Positions 14,701 to 23,143 of a DNA stretch of 32,410 nucleotides are shown in pieces; the first letter of the stretch is position 1, and every line of letters begins with the position of its first letter. Source of the stretch: Thermoanaerobaculia bacterium (lineage in GTDB: Bacteria; Acidobacteriota; Thermoanaerobaculia; Multivoradales; JAHZIX01); contig JALXFE010000047.1 in the NCBI GenBank assembly GCA_027069135.1, positions 1 to 32,410 of the forward strand, written 5' to 3'. Under the pieces are notes generated by a model, which had not been told where the DNA came from, ran no database searches, and saw nothing but the letters and a program-made list of their open reading frames with translations. Both the position numbers and the translations under genes were made by a program.

Positions 14701-15854
14701 GCACGTCCGCTCCATCGATCCCGGCGCTGGCCAAGATATTCGCCGAGGGCAGCACACGAGTGCCCGAGAGGTGGGGTCTGTCCGGACCGCAGCAGACCGG
14801 GCTGTGGTGGCGCGCCGGCCTGGACGTGGTGGGCACACCGCTGCTGCTCCGCCTGGGGGCACGGATGTCCAGCGAGGGCGAGCGCGTCGGGCTGCTGCTC
14901 GCCACCGAGGAGCGGTTCCGCGACCCGTGGACCAACGTCACCGCGGCGAGGCTGGCGGAGCTGGGCCGTCGCGGTCGAACGGCCGATCTGTGTCGGCAGA
15001 TCTCCGAGCTGGGCGCCGTCGCGAGCGTGCTCCGGGAACGCGTCGCCCATGCCAAGGCAACACCGACCGCTCACGCTCCGCTGGAGTTGTCGCTGTGGGG
15101 CGCGCCGGCGGATCAGCCGGCGGCGGCTCCGGGCTTACTCCGAGTGCTCGGCCAGACCGCCGCACTGGTCGAAGGCGGACAAGGCGCCGAGGCGCAAGCG
15201 CTATTAGCGGTTGACCCGCGAGATCCGGAGAACAACTGGGTCGGCGGGCGCCTCATCCAGGCGCCGGGGCCCGCGGGAGCCTCGGGCCCTGCCGTGCTCT
15301 CGGGCGCCGTACCGGCGTGCCCCGCACCTACGGAGATGGTGGCGCGCATGGCGTGGGTGCTGGAGACGCCCTGGGTCACGCTGCTGGCCGTGCTCGCCTT
15401 CACCGCCGAGGCCTGGGCCGCCGAGCGCCAGGGTGGCATCGAGCTGGAGCTGCCCGGACGCCTGGTGGAGCACCTCGCGCGGCCCCCACGCATCGACGTG
15501 GTGGTGACCCTGGCGGATGGCCAAGAGGTGCTGTGCGGCACCCTCGGCGAGCTCTGCCTGCGGGCGCTGGACGCCCTCGGCATGGCCGTGGTGCCCACCA
15601 TCGACGCCGCCGAGTTGGACCGGCGCCTCGGGCCCGTGGTGGCCGAGCTGCTGCGGGCCGGCGTGTGGCGCTTTCGGGCCGACGGCCGCACCCGTTACGA
15701 GATAGGAGAGATCTTCGGCTACGACTGCTACCGGGGCGAGGGTCACCGCCACATCTTCCTCGGCTCGGAGGCGCTGTCGCAGACGCTTCGCGGCGTGGCC
15801 GTGTCCTGGGCCAAGGCGCGCGTCGAGCAGGCCGGGCGCGAGGTGCGCGCATGA
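14697..15854 (+). CDS. Operon gene of unknown function (385 aa), part of the defence locus
   Basis: ATG at 14697 overlaps the hsdS stop and has AAGGAGA six bases upstream. The protein is soluble and helix-rich, with no motif I can name. Residues 150-190 are Ala/Gly-rich (LLRVLGQTAALVEGGQGAEAQ), and the C-terminal part (ELDRRLGPVVAELLRAGVWRF, RYEIGEIFGYDCY) looks like a compact folded domain. It lies between the modification genes and the large ATPase and overlaps the next gene by ATGA, so it is probably made in stoichiometry with them. It may be a structural or adaptor subunit (inference). Confidence 0.7.
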   Translation: MSTSAPSIPALAKIFAEGSTRVPERWGLSGPQQTGLWWRAGLDVVGTPLLLRLGARMSSEGERVGLLLATEERFRDPWTNVTAARLAELGRRGRTADLCRQISELGAVASVLRERVAHAKATPTAHAPLELSLWGAPADQPAAAPGLLRVLGQTAALVEGGQGAEAQALLAVDPRDPENNWVGGRLIQAPGPAGASGPAVLSGAVPACPAPTEMVARMAWVLETPWVTLLAVLAFTAEAWAAERQGGIELELPGRLVEHLARPPRIDVVVTLADGQEVLCGTLGELCLRALDALGMAVVPTIDAAELDRRLGPVVAELLRAGVWRFRADGRTRYEIGEIFGYDCYRGEGHRHIFLGSEALSQTLRGVAVSWAKARVEQAGREVRA

Positions 15855-16849
15855 GCTGGGTCCTCGCTCGCCCATCGTTCTGGCCCGAGCCCCGCGATCC
15901 GTGGGCCTGGCAGCGTGCCCTCCAGACCATTGCGAAGGTGGCGCCGGTGCCCGATCCGCGCCCGTGCTGGAGGCGCGTCCTCGGAGACTCGCTGTCCCGG
16001 CGCTCTGTCGCAGGGTTGTACGGGCTGCGACGGTCGCCGGCCCCACCGACGGTGGTGGGCGTTGGCCTGCTGGAGCAGGACGCTGCCGGCTGGCACCTCT
16101 CACGTACCGGCGCGACGCTCGCGGAGCTCGACCGGGAGCTGTTTCAGGTCCAGCTGGCCGAGACCCTCGTTCGACAATCCGGCTGGCTGCGCCTCGCCCT
16201 CGTCGGGCTTGCCTCCGGCCGGTGGAGTCTCCCCCGTGGGGCGGCGGCCCTGTGCGCCCAGCGGCAGATGCGGCTTCACGAGGATCTGGCGGTGCCGGTA
16301 GGTGCCCTGCAGCGTCTGCCGGACACTCGCCGACTCCTCGGCGCTCTGCACCATGAGGACACGACTGCCGTGGGCACCAGCGTCCGCCCAGAGGCCCTTT
16401 CGGCGCTGCACGCCCCGCTGTACTTGCTGCACGCTCTCGACTGGCTCGACGCGGACGGTCGCCCGCGGTTGCCCGACGCCCTGGCCGCCAGCCTGGCCAT
16501 CGAGTCCCCGGCAGCGGCGCTGCGGCGCCTAGCCAACGAAGAGCAAGACGCCCGGGGCTTCGTGCCGCTCGTGCGGGTCTCGGAGCGCCTTCGCGCAGCG
16601 CTCTGCGGCGAGGTGGTCCTTAGTGACCCCCTGGAAAGGGCCGGCGTCCTGGCCGCGTGGATCGACAAGACCATCGGCGGCGCCATCGAGACGGGCGCGA
16701 TCGAGGTTCACGCCTGGGCCCCGGGCCAGCCGCGACACGGCCGAGGGTTGTACGGCGATCGAGACCGAAAGCTGGTCCGGTGGACCGTGCACGATGACCT
16801 GCAAATCCCGACGAGCGCGCCAGATCGGAACAGAGAGGTGAAGCGATGA
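15851..16849 (+). CDS. Operon gene of unknown function (332 aa), helix-rich
   Basis: ATG at 15851 overlaps the previous stop. The frame is open far upstream (to 15317), but the extension lies antiphase inside the preceding gene and has low-quality, Arg/Gly-rich sequence, so the short start is right. The protein begins with Trp/Pro-rich sequence (PSFWPEPRDPWAWQRALQTI). A stretch reading VVGVGLLEQDAAGWHLSRTGATLAELDRELF resembles a winged-helix wing ('...W-x-LS-x-x-G'). The remainder is helical, ending in a basic tail. It precedes the giant ATPase with an ATGA overlap and could be its partner or DNA-contacting subunit. No family recognised. Confidence 0.7.
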   Translation: MSWVLARPSFWPEPRDPWAWQRALQTIAKVAPVPDPRPCWRRVLGDSLSRRSVAGLYGLRRSPAPPTVVGVGLLEQDAAGWHLSRTGATLAELDRELFQVQLAETLVRQSGWLRLALVGLASGRWSLPRGAAALCAQRQMRLHEDLAVPVGALQRLPDTRRLLGALHHEDTTAVGTSVRPEALSALHAPLYLLHALDWLDADGRPRLPDALAASLAIESPAAALRRLANEEQDARGFVPLVRVSERLRAALCGEVVLSDPLERAGVLAAWIDKTIGGAIETGAIEVHAWAPGQPRHGRGLYGDRDRKLVRWTVHDDLQIPTSAPDRNREVKR

Positions 16850-19800
16850 ACCCGAAGCAAATCCACAAGTGGGAGCCCACGGGCGTGACCGCCTATCCGA
16901 TCACGCACCCCATCGTCGGGCAGACGGACTTCTACCGGAAGCTGAAGCACTGGTTGCCGCTAGTGAGCGGTGATCGGTTCGCGCATGTCTTCGCGATGGT
17001 CGCGCCCTGGGGCGTGGGCAAGTCACGGTTGGGCTACGAGGTCGTGGCCCAGGTCAACGACGCCTCATGCGGGTGGAAGGTCCGCGGTGACGACGGGGCC
17101 ATGACCGACGCCCAGCTCTTCGACAGCGATACTGAGCGCGACAAGCACCTGGCGCTGTACGTCCGCTACTCCCAGGTTGCGCACCGGCGGCTGAACCTGG
17201 ACAACTGGTTCGCGCCCGCCGTGTACAAGGCGCTTGCACCACTGGCGCGAGGCCAGTTCGACAGCTCCATTCAGCACCGCATCGCCAAGCAGTCCTTCGA
17301 TCGACTCGAGGCTGAGGGCTTCGATCCCGCTCGACTGGCCCTGGCAATGGAGCTGCAGGAAGACCACGGCGAGGCGATCTACACCGACACCGCCTTGGCG
17401 ACTCGTCTGTGCAACGCCTCCTTCGAGATCCTGAAGGAGTACGGCATCGAGTACGTGGTCATCGTGCTCGACGAGTTGGAGACCGCTGCCGAGCGTGCCA
17501 CTGGCGGGATGGAGGCCGAAGAGGCGCGGGCGATGGACGGGAAGTCGATCACCATGCTGCGAAAGGCCGTGGAGCTGCTGGGCCGCCCCGACATGGATCG
17601 CTCGGATATGGACAGGGCGTCCATCGAGATGATGAGCAAGGCGGTCAAGGAGGAGGACGCCCGGGCGCGCTTCCCCTGGCTGCGCTTCGTCGCGCTGTGC
17701 TCGCCGGCGATCGGTGACGAGCTCAAGGAGGTGCAGTCCACCGACCGCCGCTTCGAGATCGTCGATCTGACCCGCAACGCCTTCGCCGACGTCAGCACCT
17801 TCGTGCACAGCCTCGAGGCCGAGGGTCGCTTGCTGCGCACCTACCCGAAGGGCCTGGTGGAGGCGGCCTACATGATGAGTGGCGCCAACTTCGGTTGGTT
17901 CAACGTCATCATGGCGGTGGTCGACCAGGTGCTGGCGCGGGTTCCCGAGGGCGAGACCCGCAGCCTGTCTTGGGTGTTTCAGCGCGCCATCCAGATCCAG
18001 GAGCGGATCGGGCGCTACGTGCTCGATCACCGTAGCCTCGACGAGATCCCGCTCAAGGGCGCTGACCGCGACGCCGCCGCCGATCTGCTCTTCGGTCAGC
18101 AGCCCCGGCCGGTGGGCGATTTCGATGGAGACCAGACCATGCGTCTGCTCGACACGCGCAACGCCCACGGCGAGTCGGTGGCGGCTCGCTATCACCGGGC
18201 GGTGTGGGAGCCTCAGGCGTGCGTCCAGACGCTGGTCGAGAACCGCTTTCAGCGCCAGTCTGGAAGCTCGCGCTGGACGGCGCCCGGCATCCCCGAGCCC
18301 ATCGATCTAGAACGCCTGCTCGACGACCTCGCCACGATGGCGGTGCATGAGGCCGCCGGTGCCGACGACGAGGCCCAGCCCCTGCTGCTCCCGGGCACCC
18401 TCCCAGGCTTCCTGCAGCTGCTCGACCTGGTCCACCCACACCCGGCGGCAGAGGAGACAGGGCGGACCCTGTGGATGAAGCTCGTGGGAGCCGGCGGCAT
18501 GCCTGAGGGCGAGCTGACCCACATCGGGCCCTCGGTGGAGATGCTCCGGCGCCTCGACATCCGGCTGCGCAAGGCCAGCGTCGGCGCGATGCTGCGCGAC
18601 CCGGTGGAAAACGAGGCTCTGAGCCAGGTCCTGGACAGCGCTCGTCACGGGGAATCGAAGCGATCGCTCCGCGTACTCACCGGTGCCCTCCGAGTGCTCG
18701 ACCGCAACTGGGGCTACGACGTGGAGCCCGCGGGGCTCGGCGATGACGTGGTCGCGATCAAGACGCCCAAAGAGGGGTTGGTGGACTTCAAGGGGCTGTG
18801 GCTGCACCCCAAGGGCCAGGCGACCTTCGCGTGGGTGACGAGCGACGAGTCTCTCAAGCAGCTCGCCAAGGCCGTGGCGCGGGACCATCGCAAGGCCGGG
18901 CGCTACCCGGTGGTGGCGCTGACCACCGACTACGAGCTCCCGGATCGCTTCGCGAAGAGCCAGCTCGACGTGTTCAAGAAGGCGCGGGACACCATCGTGG
19001 TGGTGCACCTGAACTCCGGCGAGGAGTCAGCGCTGCTCTCGGTCGGGCTGCCGACCACCCAGTGGCAGGGATTCCGCCTGCGGGCCGACGGCTTCACGAC
19101 CCGCTTCGCCGAACGGCTCAACCGGATCCGAAACCCCATCGCCAAGCGCGTGCGCCAGTGGCGCCATGACATCGGGGCACGGGGCCGGATCGCGTGGCCG
19201 CTGCGGCCCAGCGGGACGCTCAAGCCGGAGTCTCTGCAGCGCCTCGTCTCTGGCTGGCGAACGGTCATGCTGGACCACGGGGGCAAGAAGCTCGGCGACG
19301 TCGGCGCCGCCCCCGGGCTCGACCAAGGCGCGCTGCTACAGGAGATCGAGCGGCTCGGGCAGAGCCCCGCGGCCGCGCCGAAGGGCTACGGCGGCCAGGA
19401 CGCAGCCTGTTTGTGGGTGGACCAGGGACCGGAGGCGCACCCCGAGGTGCCTCCGTTCTTGTTGCGTTCCATCGTCCTGCGCCTCTTCAACAACGCCAGC
19501 CTGCCGATGACCGCCGACTCCGTGAAGGCCGACTGGTTCTGGGGCTTCACGTGGGACGGTAACCGCACCGGCGACATCTTTCGCGAGTGGCTGAGCGTCG
19601 CCGTCGACCTCGGTTGGGCCGAGGCCGAGGGTGTGGGCAAGAACAACACGAAGACGCAGTACGTCTTCGTGCTTCGCGAGGCGCTCCACGGGAAGCTTGC
19701 GGCGGCCCGGAAGTGGCTCGACGAAGACTACCCGGGGATCGTCAAGGACCTCTCCACCCTGCTCGGTGAGGGCCTGGTCGACACCTGGTTCAAGCCCTCC

Positions 19801-21138
19801 ACGGGCTCCAAATACCAGAACGCGGTCCAGCGCCTCGATGAGGCCACCCGCGCCCTGGAGGAGCTCGACGCGCTGGAGACCAACCCGCCTTGTGAGGACG
19901 ACATCGCGACGGCGCAGGACTGGTTCACGCGGGCGACGCGGCTCCGGCTTCGGGCCCGCGACCTGGTGGCTCAGGTGTTCGACAAGGCAGGCTACGACGA
20001 GCTTCCGGCGGATCTGGACGGCCAGACCCTCCACCTCACCGATGAAGAGCGGCCCCTCTGGGAGCGGATCCGGCAGGCGAAGCACTTCGCAGACGCGGTG
20101 CAAAAGCTCGCGCGACGGATCCGAAAGCGCATCACATCGCTGAGCGAGGAGATCCGCCTGGAGGTGGCGGGAATCCACGCCTTCCCGGTCAACCTGTTCG
20201 TGCGCCCGCTCTCCAAGATCGATCACATCGTGGACGCGGGCCTCACGGGCGAAGACCCGCTGTGCACCACCAAGCGCGTTCAGCACGCAAAACCGGACAC
20301 GCTGGCGTACTACTTGAAGGAGCTTCGCGTCGCCGACGCCATGGCTGCGATCCGCGGTTTCGCCAAGGAGCTGGGGGTTGGCGAGCGAGCGGCAGACGAC
20401 CAGGCGCTCGCCGATGTGGACGGTGAGATCGTGGTCGGCTTCCACGACCTGATGGAGCGATACGGCGCTGCCAGGGCCGCGTTGTTCGATCTAACCGGTC
20501 GTGTCCATGAACTCGAAGACGCCCTCAAGGACGCTCCATCCGACTTCAGCTTCCCTGGCACGGTGGCACTGAGCGACGTTAGCGGGCGTCCGGCGTTGAT
20601 CGACGGTGTGCTGGCCCAGTCGCTCGAGGATGACGTCGAGGACATGCTCGAACGGCACGACACCGAGATGAACTACGGCAGGTTCGGTCCGCTGATGCGG
20701 GAGGTGCGCACGAAGCTTCTGGACACCCCCGAGCGGTCGCTCAAGGGACTCGAGGGGAAGGTGCGCACGCTGGAGAACGCCGTCGTCGCGTACCGCCAGG
20801 AGCTGCTCAAGGATGAGACGCTCCGGTCCCACCGAGCGGGTCTCAATGGCCTGCGGCGTGCCAAGAGTCAAGCCGCCGTGGCGCTGCCCGAGATGTCGGA
20901 TCTGGAGCCGAGATCGCTCAAAGATGGTCGTATCCACATCGACGGCGTCGCCATAGGCTGGGCCAAGGATGGCGGCGCCCTCCTCGATGGCACCGGTGTG
21001 TCCTTCAACCAGTGGCTGCGGGCAGTCGCCGCCGTGAACGAGGAGAAGGATCCGGGGCTGTCCGGTGACCAGATCGAAGGCCTGGTCCGCGAGGGCTTCC
21101 TGCGGCGAATCTACGCATTGGCGGGAGGTGACGCATGA
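16846..21138 (+). CDS. Very large P-loop ATPase of the defence operon (1430 aa)
   Basis: ATG at 16846 overlaps the previous stop with AGAGGTGA upstream. The N-terminal ATPase domain has Walker A WGVGKSRL (K59) and Walker B YVVIVLDELE (D209, E210), followed by an arginine-rich AAA-like lid region (RRFEIVDLTRNAFADV). Beyond about residue 420 follow several regions with no motif I know, mostly helical, including a likely coiled coil near 1290-1350 (LKGLEGKVRTLENAVVAYRQELL). Size and N-terminal placement of the ATPase recall BrxC/PglY of BREX/Pgl systems, but I see no convincing family match. As the biggest protein of the operon it is a candidate motor or scaffold that reads DNA state and licenses the nucleases. 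Its stop overlaps the next gene. Confidence 0.85.
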   Translation: MNPKQIHKWEPTGVTAYPITHPIVGQTDFYRKLKHWLPLVSGDRFAHVFAMVAPWGVGKSRLGYEVVAQVNDASCGWKVRGDDGAMTDAQLFDSDTERDKHLALYVRYSQVAHRRLNLDNWFAPAVYKALAPLARGQFDSSIQHRIAKQSFDRLEAEGFDPARLALAMELQEDHGEAIYTDTALATRLCNASFEILKEYGIEYVVIVLDELETAAERATGGMEAEEARAMDGKSITMLRKAVELLGRPDMDRSDMDRASIEMMSKAVKEEDARARFPWLRFVALCSPAIGDELKEVQSTDRRFEIVDLTRNAFADVSTFVHSLEAEGRLLRTYPKGLVEAAYMMSGANFGWFNVIMAVVDQVLARVPEGETRSLSWVFQRAIQIQERIGRYVLDHRSLDEIPLKGADRDAAADLLFGQQPRPVGDFDGDQTMRLLDTRNAHGESVAARYHRAVWEPQACVQTLVENRFQRQSGSSRWTAPGIPEPIDLERLLDDLATMAVHEAAGADDEAQPLLLPGTLPGFLQLLDLVHPHPAAEETGRTLWMKLVGAGGMPEGELTHIGPSVEMLRRLDIRLRKASVGAMLRDPVENEALSQVLDSARHGESKRSLRVLTGALRVLDRNWGYDVEPAGLGDDVVAIKTPKEGLVDFKGLWLHPKGQATFAWVTSDESLKQLAKAVARDHRKAGRYPVVALTTDYELPDRFAKSQLDVFKKARDTIVVVHLNSGEESALLSVGLPTTQWQGFRLRADGFTTRFAERLNRIRNPIAKRVRQWRHDIGARGRIAWPLRPSGTLKPESLQRLVSGWRTVMLDHGGKKLGDVGAAPGLDQGALLQEIERLGQSPAAAPKGYGGQDAACLWVDQGPEAHPEVPPFLLRSIVLRLFNNASLPMTADSVKADWFWGFTWDGNRTGDIFREWLSVAVDLGWAEAEGVGKNNTKTQYVFVLREALHGKLAAARKWLDEDYPGIVKDLSTLLGEGLVDTWFKPSTGSKYQNAVQRLDEATRALEELDALETNPPCEDDIATAQDWFTRATRLRLRARDLVAQVFDKAGYDELPADLDGQTLHLTDEERPLWERIRQAKHFADAVQKLARRIRKRITSLSEEIRLEVAGIHAFPVNLFVRPLSKIDHIVDAGLTGEDPLCTTKRVQHAKPDTLAYYLKELRVADAMAAIRGFAKELGVGERAADDQALADVDGEIVVGFHDLMERYGAARAALFDLTGRVHELEDALKDAPSDFSFPGTVALSDVSGRPALIDGVLAQSLEDDVEDMLERHDTEMNYGRFGPLMREVRTKLLDTPERSLKGLEGKVRTLENAVVAYRQELLKDETLRSHRAGLNGLRRAKSQAAVALPEMSDLEPRSLKDGRIHIDGVAIGWAKDGGALLDGTGVSFNQWLRAVAAVNEEKDPGLSGDQIEGLVREGFLRRIYALAGGDA

Positions 21139-21959
21139 GCGGCTCCTCGCTGGCTCACATCGGAGGCGGGCTCGCCGCGCATGCGCGCGGACGCACACTC
21201 GCGGCCGCGTTCAATGCGCTGAGCTGCGACGACGCGCTACCTGAGTCCGGCGCCCTGTTCGTGGTGGGCAAGGAGCTTCAGGCGGGCGGCGACCAGGCGG
21301 GTTCGTGGATCGGCTGGGCGGCCACAGCCGGGCGCGCGCTGATCGTGGTGCCACCCTTCGACCGGTTGCCGTGTGATCTGCCCGCCCGCTGGGAGGCGCG
21401 CCGTACAGAGTCGCTGGCGGGCGGTGAGACGACCCTTGGCGCGCTGCTGGCGCGCGAGCGACGCCATGAGATCCGCGGCCAGCTCTTACCGCTGGAGCGC
21501 ACCGCTGGCCAGGTTGTCACCGCCGGATGGCGCAAGCACCCGGCCGCCGGGCTCGTCGTCATCACCGCGCTGCCCGTGTGGTCTTTGACCGCCTTGGACC
21601 ACGGCGGCGTGTGCTCTGACTGGCTGACGGATCTGCTGGGCCAAGCAGGCGAGGCGCCCGAATCGGTAGCGAACGACCACGAGGCGCTGCCCGGGCCGGC
21701 GGAGCGGGTGCCAACGCGGGATGAGTGGACCCTGCTCTTGCATCTCTGCACAGGGCCGTTCGCGGACGAGAAGGCCGCGCTGAACGCCCTCTCGCGGTCG
21801 ACGATTCACACCCTGCCGGCGGAGTGCGCGACCGCGGCGATGGGGGGCCTGACGGAGCTGCGCTTCGCAGAGTTGGGCTGTCTGACCCCCAGCGGAGAGC
21901 GGGCGCTGCTCGATGGTCCCTATGCGGCGTACGCCCGAGCGCTATGGAGGCGAGCATGA
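21135..21959 (+). CDS. Operon gene of unknown function (274 aa)
   Basis: ATG at 21135 overlaps the ATPase stop, with GGGAGGTGA upstream. The N-terminal half has alternating strands and helices (ESGALFVVGKELQAGG, WIGWAATAGRALIVVPPF, AAGLVVITALPVWSLTAL), which reads like a Rossmann-type or amidotransferase-like alpha/beta domain; the C-terminal part is helical (RDEWTLLLHLCTGPFADEKAALNALSRSTIH). No catalytic motif is apparent. It is bracketed by the large ATPase and the NurA-like nuclease, both with ATGA overlaps, suggesting that it bridges them. The fold reading is tentative. Confidence 0.7.
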   Translation: MSGSSLAHIGGGLAAHARGRTLAAAFNALSCDDALPESGALFVVGKELQAGGDQAGSWIGWAATAGRALIVVPPFDRLPCDLPARWEARRTESLAGGETTLGALLARERRHEIRGQLLPLERTAGQVVTAGWRKHPAAGLVVITALPVWSLTALDHGGVCSDWLTDLLGQAGEAPESVANDHEALPGPAERVPTRDEWTLLLHLCTGPFADEKAALNALSRSTIHTLPAECATAAMGGLTELRFAELGCLTPSGERALLDGPYAAYARALWRRA

Positions 21960-23122
21960 GCGAGCAGTCGGAAGAGCGGTCGGTGCCGTTGACCGGCAAT
22001 CTGGCCCTGATAACTCAGTTGCACCTGCCTGGAACGGCTGGCCGTCTGGGTCAGCAGATCCGCGACCTGGAGGCCGCCGCGCCGGCGTTCACTCGGGCGG
22101 GCCTCGTGCGCAAGATCCAGCGCCCGAAGCCGCTAACGGTTCATGCGGCGGGGATCGCGACGAAGGTGCCAGGACGGCAGCGAGTCATGGGTGGCTTCCT
22201 CTACGCAGCCGGAGGCGTACGGCTCGACGTCATCGTCAAGGACAACCGCGTCTCGACGGGCACGCAGGACTCCGTCTGCGAGGTCGATGACATTGACTAT
22301 GAGGACCAGCGCCTGCGCCTGTCGCTCATCTCGCTCCGCCAGGCGTACGAGCTGGCAGACGCGGCGCTCACAGACGGCACGCGGCGAGACCTGCTCATCC
22401 TCGATACGCCGCTGCTGCTCTCCCGCTCGATGGTCGCGCCGAGGGATGACGCCGCCCACCGAGGGCACAGGGAGGCCTACGACGCCGCTCTGGAGACTGT
22501 GGAGAACTTCTGGAAGCACCACAAGGAGCGGCTCTTCCCATGGAACGAGGACGGCCCGGTTCTGGTGGGCGTTGGCTCGGGGCGCTTCGGCGCCGTGCTT
22601 CAGCTCGCGCAGCAGGACATCCGAACCCACGCCGGCCGGCAGTTCATCCTCGGCGGCGAGTTGGTGACTGCCGAGGCGCTCGCCGACATCGAGGGCATGG
22701 AGCGCGCGATCCTGAGCATCGGAGAGCAGCGTTTCGTGCAGGGCCTCCTGGGACCGTTCACCCGCACGGCGGCGTACCGGCTCAACATCCGGTCACCTCG
22801 AATGGAGCCGGGCGACCTCGCCGAGGAAGGTGTGGTCGGGTTCCACTTCAAGGGTGCTCAAGGCACGTCGGCTCGTTTCGCGCACTGCTTGGGCCCGGCT
22901 GAGCATTGGTCGTCGAAGAAGATCGACGAGGTCGCCGGGCTGCTCATGGCGATGAGCGCAATCGGCGGTCAGCAAGCGCAGCCGCTGCCCCTTCTTCTGG
23001 CTGAGCGCGAGCTGGCGCCGCTGACGGGTTTCCTCGAGCACTACGCACGAGAGGTTCGACACCACCTCCGCAGTCGGAAGCTCGAGGAAGGCTGGCTGGA
23101 CGGGCTCGATGAACTGGACTGA
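21956..23122 (+). CDS. nurA: NurA-like nuclease (388 aa)
   Basis: ATG at 21956 overlaps the preceding stop; GGAGG lies about six bases upstream. The protein has the NurA pattern: an acidic metal-binding strand LLILDTPLLLSRS (D150), a later strand VLVGVGSGRFGAVLQLA where NurA has its second acidic strand, and a C-terminal region RTAAYRLNIRS...GVVGFHFKGAQGTSARF resembling the NurA 'Y-K' strand region. NurA is a toroidal 5'-3' exonuclease/endonuclease that acts together with HerA, and herA follows 21 bases later. The second acidic residue expected in the strand VGVGSGR is not obvious, so activity needs proof. Pairing with HerA is strong support. Confidence 0.75.
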   Translation: MSEQSEERSVPLTGNLALITQLHLPGTAGRLGQQIRDLEAAAPAFTRAGLVRKIQRPKPLTVHAAGIATKVPGRQRVMGGFLYAAGGVRLDVIVKDNRVSTGTQDSVCEVDDIDYEDQRLRLSLISLRQAYELADAALTDGTRRDLLILDTPLLLSRSMVAPRDDAAHRGHREAYDAALETVENFWKHHKERLFPWNEDGPVLVGVGSGRFGAVLQLAQQDIRTHAGRQFILGGELVTAEALADIEGMERAILSIGEQRFVQGLLGPFTRTAAYRLNIRSPRMEPGDLAEEGVVGFHFKGAQGTSARFAHCLGPAEHWSSKKIDEVAGLLMAMSAIGGQQAQPLPLLLAERELAPLTGFLEHYAREVRHHLRSRKLEEGWLDGLDELD

Positions 23123-23143
23123 GCAAGAAATGGAGATAAGCAG

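Noticed and set aside
15317-15850. Long upstream extension of the 332-aa gene
   Set aside because: It runs antiphase through the preceding coupled gene, is Arg/Gly-rich shadow sequence, and the ATGA overlap at 15851 is the natural start.
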